Source: Ideonella sp. WA131b (GTDB taxonomy: Bacteria > Pseudomonadota > Gammaproteobacteria > Burkholderiales > Burkholderiaceae_C). Taken from it: DNA of 64,000 nt. Of this stretch, positions 55,239 through 62,642 are shown piece after piece. Position 1 is the first letter of the stretch; each line of letters begins with the position of its first letter. The notes beneath the pieces are model-generated. The model did no database searches, was not told where the DNA came from, and saw only the letters and a list, made by a program, of their open reading frames with translations. The translations under genes and the position numbers were made by a program. The DNA is taken from positions 1,010,832 to 1,074,831 of the forward strand of contig JAGTJW010000002.1 in NCBI GenBank assembly GCA_023657425.1. The letters run 5' to 3'.

Positions 55239-55614
55239 AGCACAAGAAGCCCCGATCTGAAGCGATGTGTAGTTTTCTGAGCCGCCGCACGAATGCACGA
55301 GCTCCGGCCAGCGCGGAGATTGCTCGTGCGTGGGTTCTCTGCCCTACCTTGCAGGGGCGCTTGCGCGGCGTTACAGCATCGCAGCGCTCCCACCCTACGC
55401 TTGGCTGCAGCGCTTCGCGGTCAGCAGCGCTTGAACTTGATCCGCCGCTGGCAGTCAGGGCTTGGTTCCGCCGCCAAACAAGCAACTGCGGCTTCGCTGT
55501 ACGCTTGCCGTGGCGGCGGACTTGGACGCATCGCTGCAGCCCTGCGCGACTGCTCGGCCTCCACACGTCGCCAACTTCCATACTCTCACCCGACCATGCT
55601 GGCTGCACAGTGCT
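55239..55614 (+). other. Cassette without convincing gene, family C (copy 2)
   Basis: 376 bp, roughly 90% the same by eye as 53631-54006, with equal length. No domain in any frame. Confidence 0.6.
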
Positions 55615-55743
55615 GCCTAACCCCTCGCTCAAGCTGACCCGCTACGGCATGCGCTGTAAGCCCGGGCCGCGGCACACGGTGCATCATCGCAGCCCGGGCT
55701 TACAGCGCACGCCTCCGCGGGCAGCTTAGCTCGAACGTTAGGC
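55615..55743 (+). other. attC site 18
   Basis: 129 bp, R'' GCCTAAC, R' GTTAGGC; palindrome intermediate between classes A and E. Confidence 0.93.
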
Positions 55744-56186
55744 CTCGCATTCAACGCGCAGTGCATGCCAAGCGCTTCGAATACGCCGCTTGGCAGCTCG
55801 AACAGTGCCGCGCGTCGGCCGCGCAGCGAAAGTCAAGGCCGCTGCGGTGCTCTTCGGCTCCATCGGGAAGCCCTCGAAGCCAATGACTGGCCAAGCTCGG
55901 TGCAAGCTCAACCGCTCGTCGCAGCAGGGAGCCGTTGTCCAACCCAGCAAGCTCTGGTACAGCCGGCCAGCCACGCGAGCAGTTGCACGCCAGGCAACGC
56001 GCAAAGCGCCCTGCCAAGCTGCCAGTCGGGTGCAGCGGCAGCCGAGTATGGCGCCCGCTATCCGCTTCTTCGCGCTTCGGCCCACTCAACAGCCAGTCCT
56101 TGGTCATCGGGCCTTCCGCAGCGCGGAGCGGGAAGCGCACGTCGAGCCTTTGGAACGTCACCAACCGCGGGTTTACCCACAGCGAG
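55744..56186 (+). other. Cassette without convincing gene, family D (copy 2)
   Basis: 443 bp, diverged copy of 48960-49412; a frame shared by both copies (QSALPSC, SGAAAAE) is interrupted at different places. No domain. Confidence 0.6.
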
Positions 56187-56195
56187 GCCTAACCC

Positions 56196-57715
56196 AATAC
56201 TGTTCCATTAGTTGATTTTCGTCCATACTTGGCCATGCGCAACCACCGGAGCAGCCATGGCCAGGACGAAGGCGACATTGGGTTCAGGGGCACGACTGGC
56301 GGACTACTTGAGTGCGAGTCTGCTGGCCCGGGTGTTTCCTGCGGAGCGAGTGCACGAAGCGCTGGACGCGCACGGTGTGAACTCGCAGCGCATCCGTCGT
56401 TTTCCCGCCGTGGCGGGGGTGTACTACACCATGGCGCTGAGCCTGTATCCGGAGGCCGCCTACGAAGAGGTGTTTTCGGTTGTCGCGCAGGGCCTGGCCT
56501 GGGCCCGGGGGTCGCAGCAGCCACCGCCGGTGTCCAAGTCCAGCATCAGCGCGCTGCGCAGCCGCATGGGCTCGGCACCGCTGCGCGATCTGCTGCGCAG
56601 CTGCTGCCTGCCGCTGGCGGATCCGGCGCGGCAGCCGCAGGCCTTCTACAAGGGCCTGCGCCTGATGGCGATCGACGGCAGCCGCCTGGAGCTGGCCGAC
56701 GAGGTCGATGTGGCCACCGCTTTCGGCCGCCCGGGCAGCCGCACCGGTGTGGCTGGCTACCCGCAGGCGCAGTGCGTGGTCCTGGCCGAGTGCGCCACCC
56801 ACGCCATCGTGGCTGCCGAGCTTGGACCCTATCGGGGCGACGAGTGGGCGCTGTGCCAGTGGCTGCTGGGGGCGCTGGAGCCGGGGATGCTGCTGCTGGC
56901 CGATCGGGGCTTCAACGGCTTCGAGCACTGGCAGCAGGCACTGGGCAGCGGCGCGCAGTTGCTGTGGCGGGCCACGGAGTCGCGGCTGCTGCCGGTGGAG
57001 CAGTTGCTGCCCGACGGCTCCTACCTGAGCCGCATCAAGCCCACCGGGGTGGGCAAGGCAGCGGCCGCTGCCCAGGCGCTGCAGGTGCGCGTCATCGAGT
57101 ACCAACTGCCAGGCGTGCCCGATGCTGCGCCCCGCTACAGGCTCATGACCAGTCTGCTCGATCCGGTGCAGGCGCCGGCGCTGGAGCTGGCGGCGCTGTA
57201 CCACCAGCGCTGGCAGGTAGAAGCGGTGTTCGACGAACTCAAGACGCATCTGCGCCAGGGCCGGCGCGTGCTGCGCAGCAAGACCGCCGAGCTGGTGCGC
57301 CAGGAGTTCTACGGCTGGGTGCTGGCGCACTACGCGGTACGCTGGCTGCTTCACGAAGGGGCGGCCCGCTGCGGCCAGGCCGACGAGGCGCTGTCGTTCA
57401 CGGCCCATGTCCAGCTGCTGCGCCGCGAGCTGCCCCGCTCTGGGGCTTTTCCCCCCAGCGCAACCCAGACGCCGACAGCGATGGCTTCGTGAGCTGCTGC
57501 AGGCCAGCGCCAAGGCCCTCTGCGTGCGAACGCTCAACCAGCAGCGGCCACGCATGGTCAAGCGCCGCAATTCGCCGTACGCCCCCTACACGTCACAAAG
57601 AGTTCACCGCCCGTGCAGCTTTGAGCCCTGCATCAGCGCGCCCGCGGGGAGGCGAGCCGCGACAGCCGGACCAAGGGCAGCAAAGAACGAGTTCATGCCC
57701 TAATGGAACAGTATT
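56196..57715 (+). mobile_element. IS4-family element, copy 3 (intact)
   Basis: 1520 bp, perfect 16-bp ends AATACTGTTCCATTAG. 12-bp target duplication GAGGCCTAACCC at 56184-56195 and 57716-57727, covering attC R''. Confidence 0.95.
56257..57492 (+). CDS. IS4-family transposase
   Basis: 411 residues from ATG 56257. GLRLMAIDGSRLELADEVD (first Asp), GMLLLADRGFNGFEHWQQAL (second Asp), ALYHQRWQVEAVFDELKTHL with the Y-R-E-K motif. After GAFPP the family-like tail (LLQASAKALCVRTL, RPRMVKRRNSPYAPY) continues in the +1 frame beyond a TTTTCCCCCC run near 57446-57455. The same arrangement is present in all three copies. The catalytic core is complete without the tail. Confidence 0.9.
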   Translation: MARTKATLGSGARLADYLSASLLARVFPAERVHEALDAHGVNSQRIRRFPAVAGVYYTMALSLYPEAAYEEVFSVVAQGLAWARGSQQPPPVSKSSISALRSRMGSAPLRDLLRSCCLPLADPARQPQAFYKGLRLMAIDGSRLELADEVDVATAFGRPGSRTGVAGYPQAQCVVLAECATHAIVAAELGPYRGDEWALCQWLLGALEPGMLLLADRGFNGFEHWQQALGSGAQLLWRATESRLLPVEQLLPDGSYLSRIKPTGVGKAAAAAQALQVRVIEYQLPGVPDAAPRYRLMTSLLDPVQAPALELAALYHQRWQVEAVFDELKTHLRQGRRVLRSKTAELVRQEFYGWVLAHYAVRWLLHEGAARCGQADEALSFTAHVQLLRRELPRSGAFPPSATQTPTAMAS

Positions 57716-57718
57716 GAG

Positions 57719-57847
57719 GCCTAACCCCTCGCTCAAGCTGACCCGCTACGGCAGGCGCTGTAAGCCTGGTCCGCGGCACATGGTGCATCATCGCGAACCA
57801 GGCTTACAGCGCCCGCCTCCGCGGGCAGCTTAGCTCGAACGTTAGGC
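57719..57847 (+). other. attC site 19
   Basis: 129 bp, R'' GCCTAAC (a second copy of R'' at 56187-56193 lies across the IS4 element), R' GTTAGGC, class A palindrome. Confidence 0.93.
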
Positions 57848-57928
57848 CTCACATTCACATCCACGCTCACACCCTCTGAAGCGCCCCAGATGCTTAAGAC
57901 TATCAATCTGCAGGCAGTTGCCTACCTA
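57848..57928 (+). pseudogene. Cassette gene interrupted by IS630, 5' part
   Basis: ATG at 57890 gives MLKTINLQAVAYLV before the IS630 end. With the tail at 59095-59195 it looks like a GNAT acetyltransferase cassette with most of its middle deleted. Confidence 0.4.
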
Positions 57929-59092
57929 GTGTAGTGTTCGACTCTTGAAGGAACTTAATTGAGTTTTCCACCTCCAATGCTCTACTTCGGTTTGCAATGG
58001 AGCGAAAAATTGCGAGTTGCCCCAGGGATAGAGTTGACGGATGAGCAAGAGGTCGAACTGACGAGGCTTGCGCGCTCCAAGCGCACCAGCGTCAGGCTGG
58101 CCCAGCGTGCACAGATCGTCCTGCTGGCCGCACAGGGCCTTCAGAACAAGGACATCGCCGAGCAACTGGGCGTAGGGCGCGTGCAGGTTGCTCGCTGGCG
58201 CGAGCGCTATCTGCAGTCCGGCCTTCCGGGGATTGAACAGGACCTGCCGCGCGGCGCCCCGCCCGTGAAGATGGACGTTGCCAAGTTGGTGGAGCTGACC
58301 ACGCAGAGCACGCCCGTGGCTGCCACGCACTGGAGCACTCGCAAGATGGCTGCAGTGCTGAAGGTCAGCCCGAGCACGGTGATGCGCCACTGGCAGGCCA
58401 ACGGCCTGAAGCCGCACTTGGTGCGCGGCTTCAAGGTGTCCCGCGACCCGAAGTTCGTCGAGAAGCTCGAAGACATCGTGGGCCTGTACATGTCCCCGCC
58501 CGAGCACGCGTTGGTGCTTTGCTGCGACGAGAAGAGCCAAGTACAGGCGCTGGACCGCACGCAGCCGGGCCTGCCGATGAAGAAGGGGCGCGCGCAGACG
58601 ATGACGCACGACTACAAGCGCAATGGCACAACCACGTTGTTCGCGGCGCTCAACGTGCTGGACGGCACCGTCATTGGCCAATGCCAACAGCGTCACACGC
58701 ACGCAGAGTGGCTGAAGTTCCTGCGCAAGATCGATCGTGAAACGCCCAAGGACAAAACGCTGCACTTGATCGCCGACAACTACGCCACGCACAAGCACCC
58801 TGCGGTGCAGGAATGGCTGGCCAAGCGCCCACGCTTCAACATGCATTTCACGCCGACCTCAGCGTCGTGGCTGAACATGGTGGAGCGATTCTTCCGGGAC
58901 ATCACAGTCAATCGGCTGCGCCGTGGCGTGTTCACGAGCGTGCCCGAGTTGATCACTGCCATTGAAAAGTACGTCGCCCATCACAACACCAAACCAAAGC
59001 CGTTCATCTGGACCAAGAGCGCCGCCGACATCCTGCAGAAGGTAATTCGGGCCAATGCGCGCTTAAGTTCCAAACAGAACGCAACACTACAC
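57929..59092 (+). mobile_element. IS630-family element
   Basis: 1164 bp, ends GTGTAGTGTT and AACACTACAC, flanked by TA on both sides (57927-57928, 59093-59094), the IS630 target. Confidence 0.92.
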
Positions 59093-59095
59093 TAG
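57977..59095 (+). CDS. IS630-family transposase
   Basis: 372 residues from ATG 57977. Helix-turn-helix GLQNKDIAEQLGVGRVQVARW. DDE core: LVLCCDEKSQVQALDRTQPG (first Asp), LIADNYATHKHPAVQEWL (second Asp), PTSASWLNMVERFFRDIT (Glu). Full length. Confidence 0.94.
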   Translation: MLYFGLQWSEKLRVAPGIELTDEQEVELTRLARSKRTSVRLAQRAQIVLLAAQGLQNKDIAEQLGVGRVQVARWRERYLQSGLPGIEQDLPRGAPPVKMDVAKLVELTTQSTPVAATHWSTRKMAAVLKVSPSTVMRHWQANGLKPHLVRGFKVSRDPKFVEKLEDIVGLYMSPPEHALVLCCDEKSQVQALDRTQPGLPMKKGRAQTMTHDYKRNGTTTLFAALNVLDGTVIGQCQQRHTHAEWLKFLRKIDRETPKDKTLHLIADNYATHKHPAVQEWLAKRPRFNMHFTPTSASWLNMVERFFRDITVNRLRRGVFTSVPELITAIEKYVAHHNTKPKPFIWTKSAADILQKVIRANARLSSKQNATLH

Positions 59096-59195
59096 GAGCA
59101 TGGGCGCATCTACGCCCGCTTTGGCTTCGTGCGTTCAGGTGAGCCAACCTCGCAGAACGGGTTTAGGTTTGTGCCTATGCAGCGGGCCGCCGCCG
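59095..59195 (+). pseudogene. Cassette gene interrupted by IS630, 3' part
   Basis: RIYARFGFVRSGEPTSQNGF, then RFVPMQ and a TGA before attC. YARFGFVRSG is typical of motif B of GNAT acetyltransferases. Confidence 0.5.
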
Positions 59196-59201
59196 AGTGA
59201 A

Positions 59202-59330
59202 GCCTAACCCCTCGCTCAAGCTGACCCGCTACGGCAGGCGTTGTAAGCCCGGTCCGAGGTACCCTGTACATTTTCTCGAACCGGGCTTACAACACCTGCC
59301 TCCGCGGGCAGCTTAGCTCGAACGTTAGGT
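59202..59330 (+). other. attC site 20
   Basis: 129 bp, R'' GCCTAAC, R' GTTAGGT. The unusual final T belongs to the next cassette, whose own R'' is ACCTAAC. Mixed class A/D palindrome. Confidence 0.93.
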
Positions 59331-59815
59331 GGCTCAACGCGCCAGCCGTGTCGCTCCAGCAACCGCCGGGCACGCTCCAGGTCGGCAGTGTTCGCCACGC
59401 GCTGAACCGGCACGTATGGCGCCACTCCCAGCCAGGCGCGAACCTCGTTAACCATCGACAGTTCGATTTTCCTTTTGCTCCGTCGCCAAGCGTCCTTGTC
59501 TTCTTCCCATCCCGGCAACGCCACAGCGCCGCGCCAGATGCTCAACTCGTCGGCGGCCAGTGCCATGTAAGCATCGCGGCTATCAATCCCACGCTGCTCA
59601 AGTTCCCAGCGCGTGCCGTGCTTCAAGCCCCACCACCAGGGCACAAGGCTTGGGTTTTCCGTTGCCCAGACACGCGACTTCTCTCTGCGCTCAAGCGAAG
59701 CCAGCATGTAGCGAACGGTGTCGCCACACACGCCAGGCGCTGCGCCAGTCGCCTTCAACGTCAGGCCGGTGTCTCGCAGCCTTTTGGCTTCCTCATATCG
59801 CTTCCAGTCACGCAT
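59216..59815 (-). CDS. Hypothetical HTH protein on the reverse strand of a cassette
   Basis: 199 residues from ATG 59815. N-terminal helix-turn-helix: YEEAKRLRDTGLTLKATGAA, CGDTVRYMLASLERRE. Then WWWGLKHGTRWELEQRGIDS and DAWRRSKRKIELSMVNEVRA. The last ~40 residues are read from attC site 20 itself, since no stop occurs earlier. Orientation is opposite to all other cassette genes here, so array read-through would give antisense. Phage-type replication or regulatory proteins are possible relatives; no family assigned. Confidence 0.65.
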   Translation of the reverse strand: MRDWKRYEEAKRLRDTGLTLKATGAAPGVCGDTVRYMLASLERREKSRVWATENPSLVPWWWGLKHGTRWELEQRGIDSRDAYMALAADELSIWRGAVALPGWEEDKDAWRRSKRKIELSMVNEVRAWLGVAPYVPVQRVANTADLERARRLLERHGWRVEPPNVRAKLPAEAGVVSPVRENVQGTSDRAYNACRSGSA

Positions 59816-59840
59816 ACAGTTCCTCAGTTTTCCACCAGCC

Positions 59841-59969
59841 ACCTAACCCCTCGCTCAAGCTGACCCGCTACGGCAGCCAATGCCCGGCCGCTCCGGGCGG
59901 GCGTTGCCATCGTCCCTGCGCGGCCGGTCATCGGCTTCCTCCGCAGGCAGCTTAGCTCGAACGTTAGGC
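59841..59969 (+). other. attC site 21, distinct centre
   Basis: 129 bp. R'' ACCTAAC, R' GTTAGGC. Outer boxes as in the other sites, but the centre is GCCCGGCCGCTCC...GCGCGGCCGG, unrelated to classes A-E. Confidence 0.9.
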
Positions 59970-60018
59970 GTCACAACCAACGTAGTCTGCGCCGCTACAT
60001 TCTGCATCTACGGTTTGC

Positions 60019-60047
60019 TTGACCCTGCGACAGAACGCATATACAGT
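60019..60047 (+). promoter_or_regulatory. Promoter of BrnTA cassette 3, leaderless layout
   Basis: TTGACC, 17-bp spacer, TACAGT, 6 bp to ATG. Confidence 0.7.
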
Positions 60048-60053
60048 CTGCGC

Positions 60054-60323
60054 ATGATCACCTGGGACGAGCCAAAACGTCGAACCAACCTCCAGAAGCA
60101 CAAGATCGATCTTGCCGATCTGGAACCTGTTTTCGACTACCCGATGGTCACGGTGGAAGACTCTCGAGAGACCTACGGTGAACTGAGACTGCAAAGCCTC
60201 GGAATGTGGATGGGTCGAGTCGTCTTCTTGGTCTGGACTCCGCGAGGTGACGACACCGCGCATCTGATCTCATGCCGCTATGCCGAACGTCAAGAAGCCG
60301 ATGACTACTTCCAAGCCCTTTAG
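60054..60323 (+). CDS. brnT: BrnT-family toxin (cassette)
   Basis: 89 residues: ITWDEPKRRTNLQKHKIDLA, EDSRETYGELRLQSLGMW, VVFLVWTPRGDDTAHLISCR. Standard BrnT core. Overlaps brnA by 44 bp. ATG 60054 fits the promoter position; the longer upstream frame comes out of attC and is rejected. Confidence 0.9.
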   Translation: MITWDEPKRRTNLQKHKIDLADLEPVFDYPMVTVEDSRETYGELRLQSLGMWMGRVVFLVWTPRGDDTAHLISCRYAERQEADDYFQAL

Positions 60324-60636
60324 TGCAGCAGAGATTGCCGCTGCCCGAAAAGCCGCGACGACTGAATCATCTTTGGAATCTCCGAAGGTCGACTGGAGCA
60401 AGGGTGCAGTCACGTCAGGCGGAGGGGTCGCCTCCACTCTGGCTGGAATGCGCCGCACCCGCGGACTAAACAAGCGACCCGTGAAAGAGCAGGTTGCGAT
60501 CCGACTCGATCCAGATGTAGTCGGTGCTCTCAGGGCAAGTGGGCCTGGTTGGCAAACCCGCGTCAATACAGCGCTGAAAGAATGGCTGGCTTCACAGCCT
60601 TCTAAACGCAAGGCACGTCCGCCAGGTGCGGTCTAA
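60280..60636 (+). CDS. brnA: BrnA-family antitoxin (cassette)
   Basis: 118 residues. KPFSAAEIAAARKAATTE near the start, then KEQVAIRLDPDVVGALRASG and PGWQTRVNTALKEWL, the BrnA ribbon-helix-helix. The TAA stop is the TAA of R'' (GTCTAAC). Confidence 0.88.
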   Translation: MPNVKKPMTTSKPFSAAEIAAARKAATTESSLESPKVDWSKGAVTSGGGVASTLAGMRRTRGLNKRPVKEQVAIRLDPDVVGALRASGPGWQTRVNTALKEWLASQPSKRKARPPGAV

Positions 60637-60759
60637 CCCCTCGCTCAATCTGACCCGCTACGGCAGGCCTTGTAAGCCCGGTCCGCGCCAGTCGTACTAT
60701 CGTCGCGCACCGGGCTTACAAAGCCTGCCTCCGCGGGTAGCTTAGCTCGAACGTTAGGC
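60631..60759 (+). other. attC site 22
   Basis: 129 bp, R'' GTCTAAC, R' GTTAGGC, variant class B palindrome with CGCGCC/GGCGCG-type arms. Confidence 0.9.
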
Positions 60760-60822
60760 CGCAAAGCCCACGCTCAGGTGCCCACCACCGATAGAATGCC
60801 GGCTTCAGCAGCGGAGCGCCCC

Positions 60823-61041
60823 ATGAAGTCACCTCGTGTCATCTCTGATCCCGAGATCCTCGGAGGTACTCCTGTGTTCGTCGGAACGCGGGTCCCCGTA
60901 CGAATCCTGTTTGAACACCTCGAGGCCGGAGACCCATTGGAAGTTTTCCTTGAAGACTTTCCGTCCGTGAGTAGGGAGCTTGCTGTGCAGGTCCTTGAAG
61001 ACGCCAAATCCCAGCTGGAAGCTGATGCGCATACTGCTTGA
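60823..61041 (+). CDS. DUF433-family antitoxin-like protein (cassette)
   Basis: 72 residues from ATG 60823 (KSPRVISDPEILGGTPVFVG follows); ATG 60796 would add nine residues. GTRVPVRILFEHLEAGDPLE and FPSVSRELAVQVLEDAK are DUF433 marks. DUF433 proteins pair with PIN-like DUF5615 toxins. Overlaps the next gene by 17 bp. TAGAAT at 60792-60797 may be a -10 box. Confidence 0.87.
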   Translation: MKSPRVISDPEILGGTPVFVGTRVPVRILFEHLEAGDPLEVFLEDFPSVSRELAVQVLEDAKSQLEADAHTA

Positions 61042-61345
61042 CGAGTCTGTGCCGTGGCGCCTTGGCCGTCATCTCACGGGGCACACCTTTACTTCAGTCC
61101 AGAAGCACGGCTGGGCAAGCATCAAGAACGGCAAGCTGCTCGCTCTCGCGGCTGGCGAGTTTGACGTTCTCCTAACCGCCGACAGGGGCATGGAGTACCA
61201 ACAGAATCCTGGAACCCTTCCGATTGCGATCTTGGTCGTACGTGCCAAGAGCAATCGCATGGACGATCTGGTTCTTGCCGTTCCGGCAATTCTGGAAGCT
61301 CTCGCCAGTCTTGCGCCTCGCACGCTCGCCCGCGTTGCGGCCTAA
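61025..61345 (+). CDS. DUF5615 PIN-like toxin (cassette)
   Basis: 106 residues: MRILLDESVPWRLGRHLTGH, VQKHGWASIKNGKLLALAAG, FDVLLTADRGMEYQQN, LPIAILVVRAKSNRMDDL. The acidic residues D and E in LLDES and D in LTADRG fit a PIN-type nuclease site. Forms a toxin-antitoxin pair with the preceding gene. TAA stop from attC R''. Confidence 0.88.
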   Translation: MRILLDESVPWRLGRHLTGHTFTSVQKHGWASIKNGKLLALAAGEFDVLLTADRGMEYQQNPGTLPIAILVVRAKSNRMDDLVLAVPAILEALASLAPRTLARVAA

Positions 61346-61468
61346 CCCCTCGCTCAAGCTGACCCGCTACGGCATGCAGCGTAAGCCTGGTGTGCGTCGC
61401 CCTCGGCACCTTCGCACACCAGGCTTACACTGCACGCCTCCGCGGGCAGCTTAGCTCGAACGTTAGGC
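61340..61468 (+). other. attC site 23
   Basis: 129 bp, R'' GCCTAAC, R' GTTAGGC, class C palindrome. Confidence 0.93.
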
Positions 61469-61747
61469 CCGCCGGGAAACAATGCCTGTTGTCCTCAGCT
61501 CGGCTCGCCGCAGGCGGCTCGCCTCTGCCGCTTGCCCCCTCCCTCGCGAGGCGCCTCTGTGCACCACTGTTCAGCGCCCCGCTTCAGGTCCGCCGCTTCT
61601 TTGGTAGCCACCGCCGCAACATGCTTCGTACGGAACCGCTCACCTCGAACCACTCCTCCTTGTTTCCCGCGCACCGGACGCGAGACTCCAATCACCCCCG
61701 CAGCTCTCCTTCTCGGGTGCGCCCGGTGCGCTGCACCCAAGCGGCTG
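61469..61747 (+). other. Cassette without convincing gene, family B (copy 2)
   Basis: 279 bp, nearly the same as 22778-23056 (about ten differences by eye). No domain in any frame. Confidence 0.6.
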
Positions 61748-61876
61748 GCCTAACCCCTCGCTCAAGCTGACCCGCTACGGCAGGCGCTGTAAGCCTGGTC
61801 CGCGGCACTTGGTGCATCATCGCGAACCAGGCTTACAGCGCCTGCCTCCGTGGGCAGCTTAGCTCGAACGTTAGGC
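61748..61876 (+). other. attC site 24
   Basis: 129 bp, R'' GCCTAAC, R' GTTAGGC, class A palindrome. Confidence 0.93.
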
Positions 61877-62155
61877 CCGCCGAAGAGCAATGCCGGTTGT
61901 CCTCATCACGGCTCGCCGCACGCGGCTCGCCTTCGCCACTTGTCCCCTCGCTCGCAAGGCACCTTTGGACTTCATCGTTCAGCGCCCCGCTTCGGCCCTG
62001 GCTTTCCTTTGCACGCCACCAGCGCAAGCTGCTTCGCAGGGACAGGCCTGTGGGACGCCACCTGTCTGTGCTCACCGCGCACCGGGCGCAGAACTTCAAC
62101 CTCTCCAGCAGCACTCCATCTCGGGTGCGCCCGGTGCGCTGCGCACCAGCGGCTG
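61877..62155 (+). other. Cassette without convincing gene, family B (diverged copy)
   Basis: 279 bp, the same length as the other two copies but clearly diverged in the middle; start and end (GGGTGCGCCCGGTGCGCTGC) conserved. Confidence 0.6.
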
Positions 62156-62284
62156 GCCTAACCGGTCGCTCAAGCTGACCCGCTACGGCAGGCACTGTAA
62201 GCCTGGTCCGCGGCACATGGTGCATCATCGGGAACCAGGCTTACAGCGCCTGCCTCCGCGGGCAGCTTAGCTCGAACGTTCGGC
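62156..62284 (+). other. attC site 25
   Basis: 129 bp, R'' GCCTAAC, R' GTTCGGC. The changed base belongs to the next cassette, whose R'' is GCCGAAC. Class A palindrome. Confidence 0.92.
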
Positions 62285-62320
62285 CTCACAACAGACGCCC
62301 AGGTCAGGCCTCGGCCCAGT

Positions 62321-62350
62321 TTAGCGCAGCCATCTGTTTGTGCATACAAT
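62321..62350 (+). promoter_or_regulatory. Promoter of BrnTA cassette 4
   Basis: TTAGCG, 18-bp spacer, TACAAT, 7 bp to GTG 62358. Weaker -35 than the other three. Confidence 0.5.
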
Positions 62351-62357
62351 CCGCTCT

Positions 62358-62642
62358 GTGCGGATCACCTTCGACCAATCCAAGAACGAACGCAACCTGA
62401 GGCTGCGAGGTCTTAGCTTCGAGAGAGCCGCAGACTTCAGCTTCGACTCCGCTGTGTTCGCCGTGGACGATCGCAGGGAGTACCCTGAGACTCGGTACGT
62501 AGCTCTGGGTCTTGTGGGAGACCGTGTCCACGTTCTGTGCTTCACAGAAACTACCGACGGGGTTCGTGTCATCAGCTTTCGCAAGGCCAACCCAAGAGAG
62601 GTGAAGCGTTATGCCCAAGCGCGTTCCACTGACTCGCCCTGA
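62358..62642 (+). CDS. brnT: BrnT-family toxin (cassette)
   Basis: 94 residues from GTG 62358 (RITFDQSKNERNLRLRGLSF follows), chosen over GTG 62340 because the family starts here and the -10 box lies between the two. YPETRYVALGLVGDRVHVLC and VRVISFRKANPREVKRYAQ complete the BrnT pattern. Overlaps brnA by 32 bp. Confidence 0.9.
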   Translation: MRITFDQSKNERNLRLRGLSFERAADFSFDSAVFAVDDRREYPETRYVALGLVGDRVHVLCFTETTDGVRVISFRKANPREVKRYAQARSTDSP

